From Bacteroides intestinalis DSM 17393 (GTDB taxonomy: Bacteria; Bacteroidota; Bacteroidia; Bacteroidales; Bacteroidaceae): a stretch of 64,000 nucleotides of DNA. Below the pieces are notes generated by a model. It was not told where the DNA came from and searched no databases. It saw only the letters and a program-made list of their open reading frames with translations. This document shows positions 17,919 to 25,939 of the stretch, one piece after another. The stretch is from the NCBI RefSeq assembly GCF_000172175.1, contig NZ_ABJL02000008.1, forward strand, positions 3,100,001 to 3,164,000, given 5' to 3'. Each line of letters begins with the position of its first letter. Positions within the stretch are counted from its first letter, which is position 1. The position numbers were made by a program, and so were the translations under genes.

Positions 17919-18108
17919 ATTCTTGGGAAGAACGCACCCCAAACCCGTACGCCCGATTGTTGTTGTTCAACGGGTTCACGTTCGACGAGTTGAAGTTCAG
18001 GTTGCGACCGTTGTTCTGGTTGTTCGGAACCGCCGACCAACAGTAGCCGTAGCTGCTAACGTTGTTCGCCCCGCCATTGGAATAGTTGCGATACCCCGAC
18101 GCAGGGAA
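17919..18108 (-). repeat. DGR template repeat (TR)
   Basis: A 190-nt minus-strand segment matching the 3' end of the adhesin gene (VR, 19328-19520) at both borders: it begins TTCCCTGCGTCGGGGTATCG and ends GCGTTCTTCCCAAGAAT. If translated in the VR frame it contains 15 AAC codons, including AAC-AAC pairs and a run of three, as expected of a TR in which template adenines mark the sites of mutagenesis. It lies between avd and the RT gene, the canonical position. It is 3 nt shorter than the VR because the terminal AAC run has four Asn codons where the VR has five codons. The open frame across it (17767-18183) is very probably not a gene. Confidence 0.9.
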
Positions 18109-18340
18109 ATATAACCACTTATTTATATATCGGAGGACCTTTCGGAACCCCGATATAAAACTGTCCATTACTGCCCGCAACATGGCTTCGGATACATCTA
18201 TCCGCCATGACCGTTTTTACACGGACAGTGGGTTACTGAATTTATCTGGCACTCTCTCGCAAGTCTTGGCTATACGAAATGCTGGCCTTATCCTGTTTTG
18301 TGTAGGCAAAGGAATCCTTTTTATTTATATCTTTTCTTGT

Positions 18341-18712
18341 TTATATTTTTTCTTGACTCTTTGCGTCCTGTCTCCGTGCATAATCATGCCAAGCCGACAA
18401 TTGCTTCGACAGCAACTCCACCTGTTGGGCAAACGCCGCATACTGCTTCACACTGATATGCCGCATATCTTGCAACAGTCTTAAACGGACCTTGACTCCT
18501 ACAACCAGATCTCTTGCCCGTTCAATATACGGAAGTTTTCCAGTCGTAGCATTAGCCCTGTATATCATTACCATAATCTCGGTCAGATCCTTTTTCAACA
18601 CCTCCACCAGTGTATATTTCACATCACGGGGAATCTTTCCCGTCTTCTCATACACACTCCTTAACAAGTCATATGCAGCCTTATACACAGGCAAATTATC
18701 ATAAACTGCCAC
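18341..18712 (-). CDS. avd: DGR accessory variability determinant (Avd)
   Basis: A 123-aa, highly helical basic protein (MAVYDNLPVYKAAYDLLRSV ... RHISVKQYAAFAQQVELLSK). Size, helix pattern (four-helix bundle) and position between the variable gene and the TR/RT match Avd, which forms a pentameric barrel that binds the RT and TR RNA in characterised DGRs. It starts 17 bp after the MutS-I-like gene. A 232-bp gap separates it from the TR and probably forms the 5' part of the TR RNA. Confidence 0.88.
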   Translation of the reverse strand: MAVYDNLPVYKAAYDLLRSVYEKTGKIPRDVKYTLVEVLKKDLTEIMVMIYRANATTGKLPYIERARDLVVGVKVRLRLLQDMRHISVKQYAAFAQQVELLSKQLSAWHDYARRQDAKSQEKI

Positions 18713-18729
18713 TTCTCATTCATTGTATA

Positions 18730-19212
18730 TTAGAGCATCTTTTTCAACTCATTTACAAATAACATACAATCCATCGGAGTACTTTCCGCCAGATTGAACA
18801 TCCGGATTCGCATGATTAACTCTCCATGCGGAATATTACTCCGTGACAGATTCTGCACACACGCATCTCTCCTCCCTACAACTGAATGCTCCGATGAAAG
18901 TTCCTGTTTCCATTCTTCAAACCTCTGTCCGTCTATAGGTTTTAGCGTTCGCAACACAAGACGGTCAGGCATAGTCTCCATATGCTCCAAAGAACCTATA
19001 TACTTTTGTTCATGCTTACATGGAAATCCCACTGAAACTATCTCACCGCCACCGAGTGACTTTAACCTTCTTTTTATAGCCTTCAAAGGCTTGATCTGCG
19101 TACAGACAGCGTAAGCAGACTTTTCATAAGCTTTCCAGAAAAGCCCCTCACGATAAAGAATGATACTTCCGTTATTACCTGCTTCAGCTTCTATAAAATC
19201 CTTGCTGGTCAT
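18730..19212 (-). CDS. DGR accessory protein, MutS domain I-like
   Basis: A 160-aa protein. The N-terminal part (NNGSIILYREGLFWKAYEKS and later VSVGFPCKHEQKYIGSLEHM) has the pattern of the MutS mismatch-recognition domain I (the 'gdF(Y/W)e' strand-helix) without the rest of MutS. Such MutS-like small proteins are recognised DGR accessory genes in Bacteroidetes and are thought to assist homing, though the mechanism is unproven. It lies between the VR and avd, with AT-rich leader DNA and two hairpins (19244-19287) upstream. The C-terminal third (HGELIMRIRMFNLAESTPMD) is of unknown role. Confidence 0.65.
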   Translation of the reverse strand: MTSKDFIEAEAGNNGSIILYREGLFWKAYEKSAYAVCTQIKPLKAIKRRLKSLGGGEIVSVGFPCKHEQKYIGSLEHMETMPDRLVLRTLKPIDGQRFEEWKQELSSEHSVVGRRDACVQNLSRSNIPHGELIMRIRMFNLAESTPMDCMLFVNELKKML

Positions 19213-19243
19213 AATTATTTAATTTTAATATCTATAAAAATCG

Positions 19244-19287
19244 ACCGGCTTCGCCGGTACTATCCCTACGGCCTTAAAGCCGTAGGG
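19244..19287 (-). terminator. Two hairpins downstream of the VR (homing cruciform and/or terminator)
   Basis: On the minus strand, 41 nt after the VR gene stop codon, CCCTACGGC and GCCGTAGGG (19279-19287 and 19264-19272) form a perfect 9-bp stem with a 6-nt loop. A second stem, ACCGGC/GCCGGT with a GAA loop (19244-19258), is followed by CGATTTTTATAG. The second fits an intrinsic terminator for the pilus operon. The first resembles the hairpin/cruciform that lies just downstream of VR in other DGRs and helps target homing. A dual role is possible. Confidence 0.6.
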
Positions 19288-19325
19288 AAAATAATCCAAT
19301 GAAACGGATACGGTCGCTACGCTCC

Positions 19326-21983
19326 CTATTCTTGGGAAGAACGCAACCCAAACCCGACAGCCCGATAGTTGGAGGTGCTCAAAGGGATCACTTGCAACGA
19401 GTAGAAGTACAGGTAGCGACCCTTGGTCGGGCTGGACGGAACCGCCGACCAATAGAAGCCGTCGCTACTAACGTTGCTCACCATGCCATTGGAACGGTAG
19501 CGATACCCCGACGCAGGGAAGAAGATGGTTTTACTCTTTGAAGAATCAGTGTAGAAATTCCATCCCTTCAAGGAACTGCTGCTCCACGTTCCGTTGATTT
19601 CAGAAGACGTACTTGTACTGCCTCCGGTTGTTGTGAATCCAGTGAAAACATTACCGGGAGGAAGTTTGAAGCCCACAGGAGAGGGATCATAAATCGTTTT
19701 TATGACATTTTCGTCATTGGCAGTATAAACATTGTTATCGGCACTCCATAGATTTGCATATGTATTATCGCCATAATATTGACTCTGCATCACATCCGGT
19801 TTGAGAATATAATTCATGATACAAGTGGCGCCGGTAGAAAAGTTCTCCGTTTTAGGACTTTCCGTGTGAGCATTGCCGTCTTTGTCGTACCAGATTTTAT
19901 TGGTATTGGCCAATCCGTTCGAAGGTAGGAAAGGATCCTTGCGTCCCCATTGATAATAAGGATGATTGCCATCTGTTGTGATTGAATTCGAGGCTTGTTT
20001 GACGGTTATTGTCTGACTCTCTCCTCCGGCTGTGAATTTGACCTTGCAACTACGCTCTGCATAATTCGTGGTACTTCCATCGCACCAGCCGAGATTGACA
20101 GACATCAATTTATACTTCTTACCCTGGAAATTGGTAATTTCAATGGCATTATTGATATCTTCATCGGTAACCCAGATATGCCAGGACCACAGGACATTGT
20201 CGCCGGCATCCTTGATGGCAATGATGGCATTACCCTGTCGGATGGTATTCTTGTCCACCGTGAAAGATATATTGCCGTTGCCCGTATTGTTGTATTTTAT
20301 ATCGGTAACCAAATTCGGTGCGTCCTGCCATACCAGTTCTGCTTTAGCAGGCGTGCAGTCAGCGTTGTTGCGTATATAGGGGTCAGTGATCGCGTTACCA
20401 GCATGGTTGATGAAATGACTCAGAATAGTGGTTCTGGACGGAGCCGTAGAGGTATATGCGGACGTATTGGTCGTACCACCTTTGATGGCATTTCCATATA
20501 CCAGAGGGAAAGAGTAATATCCCGGAGCACCGACAACGTAGCAGTTGGCGGTGTTTTCATCCACTGTGCCACCATTAGTCTGGTTGGCAAGATTATATGG
20601 GACAGTTTCAGTACCTTTGACCGAAGCATTCTGTAGAGCAGCCGTATGTTGAGGATTAGCCTCTACGCCAGTCTGTGCGATGACAGTTGCATTGTATGAT
20701 TGTGGAGTATCTCCACCATTTCCGGATACGGTAAACGCATCCAGCCAGCCGGGTCTGGTATTGCTCCATGATGCCCCGCCATCTTCTGAATATTGTGCGG
20801 TCCATGCGACAGCCTCTTTAACCCCTTTGGTGTTCTGCCGGTAACTGGTCACATTGTATTGCTGCGTACCGCCTTCATAGGTAAAGTCGGCCGGGGAGGT
20901 AACGGCAAGTGTGTAGGTCCAGTTTATGGAACTGCTGGAAATCTTATAAGTGACGGTCTTGCCAACAGGCCAGACCGTGCCTTTGAGATCGGCAGTCAGC
21001 GTGTGGTCCATGCTGGAGTTATCAGTGAATACGACTTCAAGTTGCGCGCCGTCGGGAAGGGTCTGCGGAACCATCATGAAGGTCTGCGCATCGACAGTAA
21101 GGGGTTCGTCCGGGATTCCCGTAATGGATCTGTCCAATGTCTGCGGGAAAGTGGCGGGAGTACCTACACCGCTCCATGTCTGCGTTCCCATGTTGTAGGC
21201 CCCACTGGAATATACATTTTTCAAACTGACGCTCTTTACGGTACCTCCCTGCATGTCAGCTCCGCACACGAACCTGATGGCGGTCAGGGCATGCCTGAAG
21301 GTGAGCGGCACGGCAGCGTTGGTGTTCCCGTCCAGTTCATCCGTCTTTGCCACGAGAAGGTCTTCCTGCTCATTGACATCGACCGGAACGGTCACACTGA
21401 TGACAGGAGAACCGGCATATGCGCTGCCGGAAAGCACATAATGCCCGTTGTCTTTCGGAGCGTATGCGAAGAACCTCATTTTGTATGAAGCCCCGGGCCA
21501 ATAATAGGCGGAGGAAAGGACATAGTCACTGCCGGACTTGCTGGCAGTGGCATTATAGAAGTAGTCGGGGGTTCTGCTTTCGCTCCACGAACCGGTGTAG
21601 GAGTAAGCGGAGACACCGAAACTGTTGTACATATTGTCATTCTTGATGGGAGTGGCACGGGTAAGAGCTGCCGTGTCCGGACGATCGTCCGAAGAGGGTG
21701 AAGCAATGCTGTCTGTGTAAAGCGTGTGCAGGTAAAGAGGAGTGCTGCCTCCCTGCAGGGCGATGACAGTACCTTGCGGAACATCAGCATCGGTAGTGGA
21801 ACGGGTTGACGGAGTCCAGGAGGAGCTGATCTCGGAGGTGAAAGATACATGCGGGGAAAGTGAAGGACGATCCATGTCATCCTCACAAGAGAAAAGGCAA
21901 ATACTGCCCGAAACAAGCGCCGAAAACAGATGACGCCAAAAGGCGTACCTGCCGGGAAATGATGTAAAACGGGAAAATTTCAT
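19326..21983 (-). CDS. DGR variable protein: fimbrillin-family lipoprotein adhesin with C-terminal VR
   Basis: An 885-aa surface lipoprotein; the signal peptide ends with lipobox LFSC (~residue 33). Residues ~40-350 resemble fimbrillin/Mfa-like pilins (PGASYKMRFFAYAPKDNG, LTFRHALTAIRFVC). The middle holds beta-rich repeats (INWTYTLAVTSPADFTYEGG). The last ~230 residues form a C-type-lectin-like/FISUMP domain (GNHPYYQWGRKDPFLPSNGL ... FYWSAVP ... AVGFGLRSSQE) whose final 64 residues are the VR. Exposed VR positions carry Y, S, T, K, Q and I where the TR has Asn. As last gene of the pilus operon it is probably the tip adhesin, with ligand specificity set by the DGR. It starts 247 bp after the upstream fimbrillin gene. 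Confidence 0.88.
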   Translation of the reverse strand: MKFSRFTSFPGRYAFWRHLFSALVSGSICLFSCEDDMDRPSLSPHVSFTSEISSSWTPSTRSTTDADVPQGTVIALQGGSTPLYLHTLYTDSIASPSSDDRPDTAALTRATPIKNDNMYNSFGVSAYSYTGSWSESRTPDYFYNATASKSGSDYVLSSAYYWPGASYKMRFFAYAPKDNGHYVLSGSAYAGSPVISVTVPVDVNEQEDLLVAKTDELDGNTNAAVPLTFRHALTAIRFVCGADMQGGTVKSVSLKNVYSSGAYNMGTQTWSGVGTPATFPQTLDRSITGIPDEPLTVDAQTFMMVPQTLPDGAQLEVVFTDNSSMDHTLTADLKGTVWPVGKTVTYKISSSSINWTYTLAVTSPADFTYEGGTQQYNVTSYRQNTKGVKEAVAWTAQYSEDGGASWSNTRPGWLDAFTVSGNGGDTPQSYNATVIAQTGVEANPQHTAALQNASVKGTETVPYNLANQTNGGTVDENTANCYVVGAPGYYSFPLVYGNAIKGGTTNTSAYTSTAPSRTTILSHFINHAGNAITDPYIRNNADCTPAKAELVWQDAPNLVTDIKYNNTGNGNISFTVDKNTIRQGNAIIAIKDAGDNVLWSWHIWVTDEDINNAIEITNFQGKKYKLMSVNLGWCDGSTTNYAERSCKVKFTAGGESQTITVKQASNSITTDGNHPYYQWGRKDPFLPSNGLANTNKIWYDKDGNAHTESPKTENFSTGATCIMNYILKPDVMQSQYYGDNTYANLWSADNNVYTANDENVIKTIYDPSPVGFKLPPGNVFTGFTTTGGSTSTSSEINGTWSSSSLKGWNFYTDSSKSKTIFFPASGYRYRSNGMVSNVSSDGFYWSAVPSSPTKGRYLYFYSLQVIPLSTSNYRAVGFGLRSSQE
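19328..19520 (-). repeat. DGR variable repeat (VR) at the 3' end of the adhesin gene
   Basis: A 193-nt segment matching the TR (17919-18108) and ending at the stop codon of the adhesin gene. Most differences fall at template adenines: AAC becomes TAC (at least four times), AGC, TCC, ACC, ATC or similar. About fourteen differences are not at adenines (for example TR GGG-GCG against VR ATG-GTG, TCG against TTG), four of them counting the last ~35 nt where IMH and IMH* are expected to differ. VR also has one codon more than TR. The pair is clearly DGR-related, but VR was not simply copied from this exact TR. Confidence 0.88.
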
Positions 21984-22230
21984 ATCTGTTACTTTAATGA
22001 ATTAATCGTACCGGTAATAAAAATCATACAAACGTTAAAAAAGGATTTCCGACATGGATACCCCTTGAAAGAAAATGTCCGGAATACCTCTGGTAAAAAG
22101 TGCCTGGAAAGGAACAGACAGGGCGAAGATAGTAAAATCCGGCCCTGTCCCTCGCGGGGTAATGCAAGTCCAATCCCGTCCAGGCTGATTGTTAAATTAC
22201 AATCAAAAATGAAACAAAATACTTTAGATT

Positions 22231-23379
22231 TTACATCGCGACATCTACTGGCTGGTCGGTCCACTCGTCAACAGTTACAGTAAACTTGATGGGGTTGCCC
22301 AGAACAGGATCACCACCGTTACCACCGGGTACCGGATCCGGATCAATGGTCGGATCGATGGGATTCGTCGGATCAGTGGGGTTCGGATCAATCTCACCAG
22401 TACCACCGCCGTTGCCGCAGAAGTTCAGCGTGTAGGTATATTTCTTACCAGGTTCCCAGTTGGTGTTGATACCTACGGCAGAGAATGCGTATTTGCCGTC
22501 CTTGGCATCACCTGCTGCCGGTTGCGGGTAAAGCAGTGTTTCATTGGCGCCGTCCAGGCTGTATATGCGACAGAGCACGGACAGGTAAGCACCAGTAGTT
22601 GCAGTAGTACCGTCCCATGCCGTTAGCTGCTGTGGAATAAGCATGAAGTTGTCGTCACCGAACATGATGCGTTGGGCATCAGCTGTCAGGATGACGGGCG
22701 CCCCTCCCTTGATCATGTAGGCCTTTGTAGGATCGTCTTTTTCACTCCAGTTAGACCATTGGCTTTGCTGCAGGACATAGCTGGACTTGGTTTCTGTTTC
22801 CGGAAAGGCAAACTCGGCCTTTGCGGCGGCATTCACCAGTTTAACGCCCATGATCTCAATCTTTATCTTGTCATTGGAACATTTGGCCTTGACCTCGATC
22901 TGGGAGAGGGCGTGCTTGAAGTTCATGGCAACACCGGGACCCTCGTTGACAGCCTTAGTTCCCGTATTGTAAGAGATCACAAGATCCTTTTGATCTGCAA
23001 CGGCCTGTGCGGGAGAGAAACCGGTTATCTTCTTTGACGCATTGTCTATACTCACTGTGCCGGCGGGAGCTTGGGGAGCATAGGCGAAGAAGGCAAGCTC
23101 ATAACCCGGCCAGTAGTAAGTGGAAGCGGTTGTCCAGTTTACACCGTTATCAGCAGAACTGACACCCAGGTCCGTGAAATAATTCTTGCCATCACCGATG
23201 GCGGTCACATTGAATGCCGCCAGATTCTGCAGGCTTGTTACATTGGTACGGGTAACGGCCCTGTCCAAAGAAGCACGGAAGGAAATGCCGCCGCCATTGT
23301 TCACGTCAACGACATCATCGTTGGAACAAGAGGCCAACGCTGTTACAGCCATAGCTGCGAATAAAAGATTCTTTTTCAT
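22231..23379 (-). CDS. Fimbrillin-family lipoprotein (major or accessory pilin)
   Basis: A 382-aa Mfa-like/FimA-type fimbrillin from the ATG at 23379 (MKKNLLFAAMAVTALASCSN; lipobox ALASC). It has the family pattern ISFRASLDRAVTRTN, TYYWPGYELAFFAYAP and AMNFKHALSQIEVKAKCSND. A Pro/Asp-rich linker (NPTDPTNPIDPTIDPDP) precedes a C-terminal strand ending VDEWTDQPVDVAM. Pilins of this type are lipoproteins cleaved by an arginine gingipain-like protease and assembled by donor-strand exchange; an Arg-Thr site (VTRTN) around residue 47 fits. It stands between the Mfa2-like gene and the tip-like adhesin, so it could be the shaft subunit. Confidence 0.82.
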   Translation of the reverse strand: MKKNLLFAAMAVTALASCSNDDVVDVNNGGGISFRASLDRAVTRTNVTSLQNLAAFNVTAIGDGKNYFTDLGVSSADNGVNWTTASTYYWPGYELAFFAYAPQAPAGTVSIDNASKKITGFSPAQAVADQKDLVISYNTGTKAVNEGPGVAMNFKHALSQIEVKAKCSNDKIKIEIMGVKLVNAAAKAEFAFPETETKSSYVLQQSQWSNWSEKDDPTKAYMIKGGAPVILTADAQRIMFGDDNFMLIPQQLTAWDGTTATTGAYLSVLCRIYSLDGANETLLYPQPAAGDAKDGKYAFSAVGINTNWEPGKKYTYTLNFCGNGGGTGEIDPNPTDPTNPIDPTIDPDPVPGGNGGDPVLGNPIKFTVTVDEWTDQPVDVAM

Positions 23380-23472
23380 ACAGTAAAACATTAAAATTAA
23401 AAATATATTAAACAGATAAACTATTCATTCTTTACCTCCGTATCGTGAGGCATGGAGAGCACGGTCCGCAAA

Positions 23473-24414
23473 TCACATGGGAACATCCACGTCAACGTTC
23501 TGCCACTCGTCAACCGTGGGATGAAAGCCTCCGCCGTTAACAATGGGCTTGGGCAGGGGAAGGCCGTCCAGCATGATATGGACATCACGGGGATCGGGGG
23601 CACCGTCAACCTGCCGGGTCACGTCAAACGTGTAGTAATTCCTACTTCCGTCAGACATGATCACGTAGATGACCAACTTGTGTACAGAATCTTCCGGACC
23701 GGTCTGCCCGAAAACCAGAAAGTCGGCCGTCAGGGTGGAGGTACCGTCGGAAACAACCCCGAAAGGTACGGTCACGGGATCGGACGTAAGTTCGTTGCGA
23801 CCGACAAGCATTCCTCCGGACATACCGGTAAGAGCACCGGAGACACCGTCAGGAGAAATATATTTTAGATTGGACACATTCGTAATCGTAACCCGGTAAC
23901 GGCATACCGAGAGTGCGGGATAGAGGGTTACCGTTTGGCTCTCTTTGGAGGGTTCAATCACAAGGTCGTAAAGACGGTCGCTGTAAAGACGGTCCGGAGA
24001 CCCGGCGATACGCTCTCCCGAGGTGCCTTCCGCACGGGGAGCCGGAGAGCCCCCCACGTTCAGGACACCTTCGGGGGCATAGGCCTCAAGGCCGTCGAAC
24101 GAGTCGGTGTTCCGGTAAAGCACGGACTCCGTGTCCGAGTTGACACACAACGCCCTATAACCTCCCGCAGGCACGTTAATGTAACCTCCCCGGTAATCGG
24201 TGAACTCGTAGGCCTGGGAGGTACCCCCATCGACAGGGAACAGATAAAGGCGCATGGTTTCAGGGCTCGCGCCGGGAGTGTTACGCCAGTCGAAAACCAC
24301 CTGTACTCTATAGGTATGGGAATGGTCGTAGCACAAATCCTTATGTTCGCAGGATATTAATAACAGACTTGCAAATATAGTGACAGCCTGTAAGATTAGA
24401 TTCATCTTGTTCAT
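23473..24414 (-). CDS. FimB/Mfa2-like pilus anchor lipoprotein (DUF5119-type)
   Basis: A 313-aa lipoprotein (MNKMNLILQAVTIFASLLLI, lipobox LLISC) with YRVQVVFDWRNTPGASPETM and YINVPAGGYRALCVNSDTES, typical of DUF5119/Mfa2-like proteins that anchor or cap type V pili. It overlaps the upstream DUF3575 gene by four bases (ATGA), indicating coupled translation. Its C-terminus, TVDEWQNVDVDVPM, is nearly the same as the end of the next pilin (TVDEWTDQPVDVAM), suggesting a shared terminal strand used in assembly. I infer an anchoring role from position and family. Confidence 0.78.
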   Translation of the reverse strand: MNKMNLILQAVTIFASLLLISCEHKDLCYDHSHTYRVQVVFDWRNTPGASPETMRLYLFPVDGGTSQAYEFTDYRGGYINVPAGGYRALCVNSDTESVLYRNTDSFDGLEAYAPEGVLNVGGSPAPRAEGTSGERIAGSPDRLYSDRLYDLVIEPSKESQTVTLYPALSVCRYRVTITNVSNLKYISPDGVSGALTGMSGGMLVGRNELTSDPVTVPFGVVSDGTSTLTADFLVFGQTGPEDSVHKLVIYVIMSDGSRNYYTFDVTRQVDGAPDPRDVHIMLDGLPLPKPIVNGGGFHPTVDEWQNVDVDVPM

Positions 24415-25703
24415 TGCTTGCCTCCTTTCTCGTTATGGTTGCCTCTTCCCAAAAGCCACACGAGCGAAACCTCCGCTTTCGTGGGACCGAACCAGTGACG
24501 CTGCAGGGTCTCTTTCCAGACATAGCAACCGTCAACGGGGTCGTATTTATGGTATTCACCACCCCAGTAGCCCACGCCGATGACGAAATCCAGGTTCAGG
24601 CGACGGGCGACGGGTAGCGAGTAGCCGTATTCCAGTCCCACGGCATAGTTCATCTTCTCCCAAAGCGTACCACCCGGCCTGCCGCCCATGTAACCCGTCC
24701 CCCCGACCTCGAAGTCGTAGGTGAACAGCTGGCCGTAAAGTCCGAGGTGATGCCCGGCAAGCGGTTTCTCTGCGGCACGGCGCCCGAAGTATTTACGGAG
24801 GGCCAATTCACCCCCGTATATCCGCCAGTAGTTATGGTGCCTGTCGCTCTTCCACCAGGCATACATCCAGTTGCCGCCGAACGACCAGCCTCTGCCGAGG
24901 TAAAACTCCACACCAAGATTCGGAACAAGAAGGGCATCGTAGAGCAGATTGGTTTTCAGACCCATGTAAAAAGGCTTGAGGGCATTGCCAACGGAAGCGG
25001 GCACCTGTACCGTGTCACGAATAACAACGGTTCTTTCGACAGTGTCACGAAGGATGACCGTATCCCGTGCTTCCGCCTCTTTCTGATAAACGGCGATTTC
25101 CCGGTCATTTCCGGAAATTACGGGTCCAAACTCACATTCGACCACGGTACAGTTACGGAGTTCGGGAAAAAAATGTTCGGCCATATAACGCCACACGCTC
25201 CCGCCACGCAGATTCATCAGCTGTCGCTTGCGGGAATCAACCACTTTACCGCCCCGAACCACCCACACGGGAGTATCACGAAGAATACGGAGGACCTCGT
25301 CACGGCAGGGCATGTCAGACTCCCCGACAAGGACGGAGAGGCCCTCCCAGTCTTCTCCCGAGGAGAGGCAGACAAGCACCGAATCGGGGACGGAAAGACG
25401 TTCCCGCATGACGGCACGCAGAGACACGAGCCGTTCATCGGACAGGCGTCTGTTCAACATGGAATTCCCTTCAGGGGAAGCGCCGGAACGCAAGCGTACA
25501 CGGCGCAGTACGGCACGTTCCTGCAGGGAGCGGATGCTCGAAAGAAAGGAGTCCAGACGAGGGCCATTGTCCCGGTAGGAAAGATCCGGAATGGCACTGC
25601 CGACGGGGAAATAGAACCGGCAATGCAAGGTGTCACCACCACAGAAAGCCGGACAGACACTTCCCAAGAGCAGGACCAAAACAAAAAACTTCTTCAATTC
25701 CAT
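24411..25703 (-). CDS. DUF3575 outer-membrane protein of the pilus operon
   Basis: A 430-aa protein from the ATG at 25703 (MELKKFFVLVLLLGSVCPAF, signal peptide). The N-terminal half (FYFPVGSAIPDLSYRDNGPR ... RLRSGASPEGNSMLNRRLSD) looks like an OmpA-like periplasmic domain. The C-terminal half is a DUF3575 beta-barrel (GLKTNLLYDALLVPNLGVEF, WMYAWWKSDRHHNYWRIYGG). Such genes open fimbrillin operons in Bacteroides. It is the first gene of the pilus operon; no consensus promoter faces it between 25704 and the inverted repeat at 25780, in agreement with an OFF orientation of the invertible promoter. Confidence 0.8.
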   Translation of the reverse strand: MELKKFFVLVLLLGSVCPAFCGGDTLHCRFYFPVGSAIPDLSYRDNGPRLDSFLSSIRSLQERAVLRRVRLRSGASPEGNSMLNRRLSDERLVSLRAVMRERLSVPDSVLVCLSSGEDWEGLSVLVGESDMPCRDEVLRILRDTPVWVVRGGKVVDSRKRQLMNLRGGSVWRYMAEHFFPELRNCTVVECEFGPVISGNDREIAVYQKEAEARDTVILRDTVERTVVIRDTVQVPASVGNALKPFYMGLKTNLLYDALLVPNLGVEFYLGRGWSFGGNWMYAWWKSDRHHNYWRIYGGELALRKYFGRRAAEKPLAGHHLGLYGQLFTYDFEVGGTGYMGGRPGGTLWEKMNYAVGLEYGYSLPVARRLNLDFVIGVGYWGGEYHKYDPVDGCYVWKETLQRHWFGPTKAEVSLVWLLGRGNHNEKGGKQ

Positions 25704-25779
25704 AAAATATAATTTATTCAACATACTTACATATAGCAAAACGAGTTAAAACATTAATCATTAAAAAATATATTTTTCC

Positions 25780-25805
25780 ACTCTCCATGACAGAGAGTGG
25801 AAAAT
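25780..25805 (-). repeat. Left inverted repeat of the invertible segment
   Basis: On the minus strand it reads ATTTTCC followed by the 19-bp core ACTCTCTGTCATGGAGAGT. The same core appears on the plus strand at 26954-26972 preceded by ATTTTTC. The core is itself partly palindromic (ACTCTC...GAGAGT), the usual form of a tyrosine-recombinase crossover site with two binding arms around a 7-bp spacer. Confidence 0.85.
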
Positions 25806-25939
25806 AGAGAGAGAAATGCATATACAGGCATTAAAATGCATTTTGTACGAATATAAATTGGAAAATAATATATATAAAAAGAATAATCCGTAGATATACA
25901 ATAATATAACCTTATATTTTTTACTAAATAACAGAAACA

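Noticed and set aside
17767..18183. 138-codon frame across the TR resembling the adhesin C-terminus
   Set aside because: Its similarity is only the TR itself; the flanks do not encode adhesin sequence and the Asn-rich part is what a DGR template looks like. Treated as non-coding TR RNA.
25781..25805. The left repeat read as an intrinsic terminator hairpin
   Set aside because: It can fold (TTTTCCACTCTC/GAGAGTGGAAAA), but the same core recurs inverted at 26954 next to a recombinase gene, so a recombination site explains it better.
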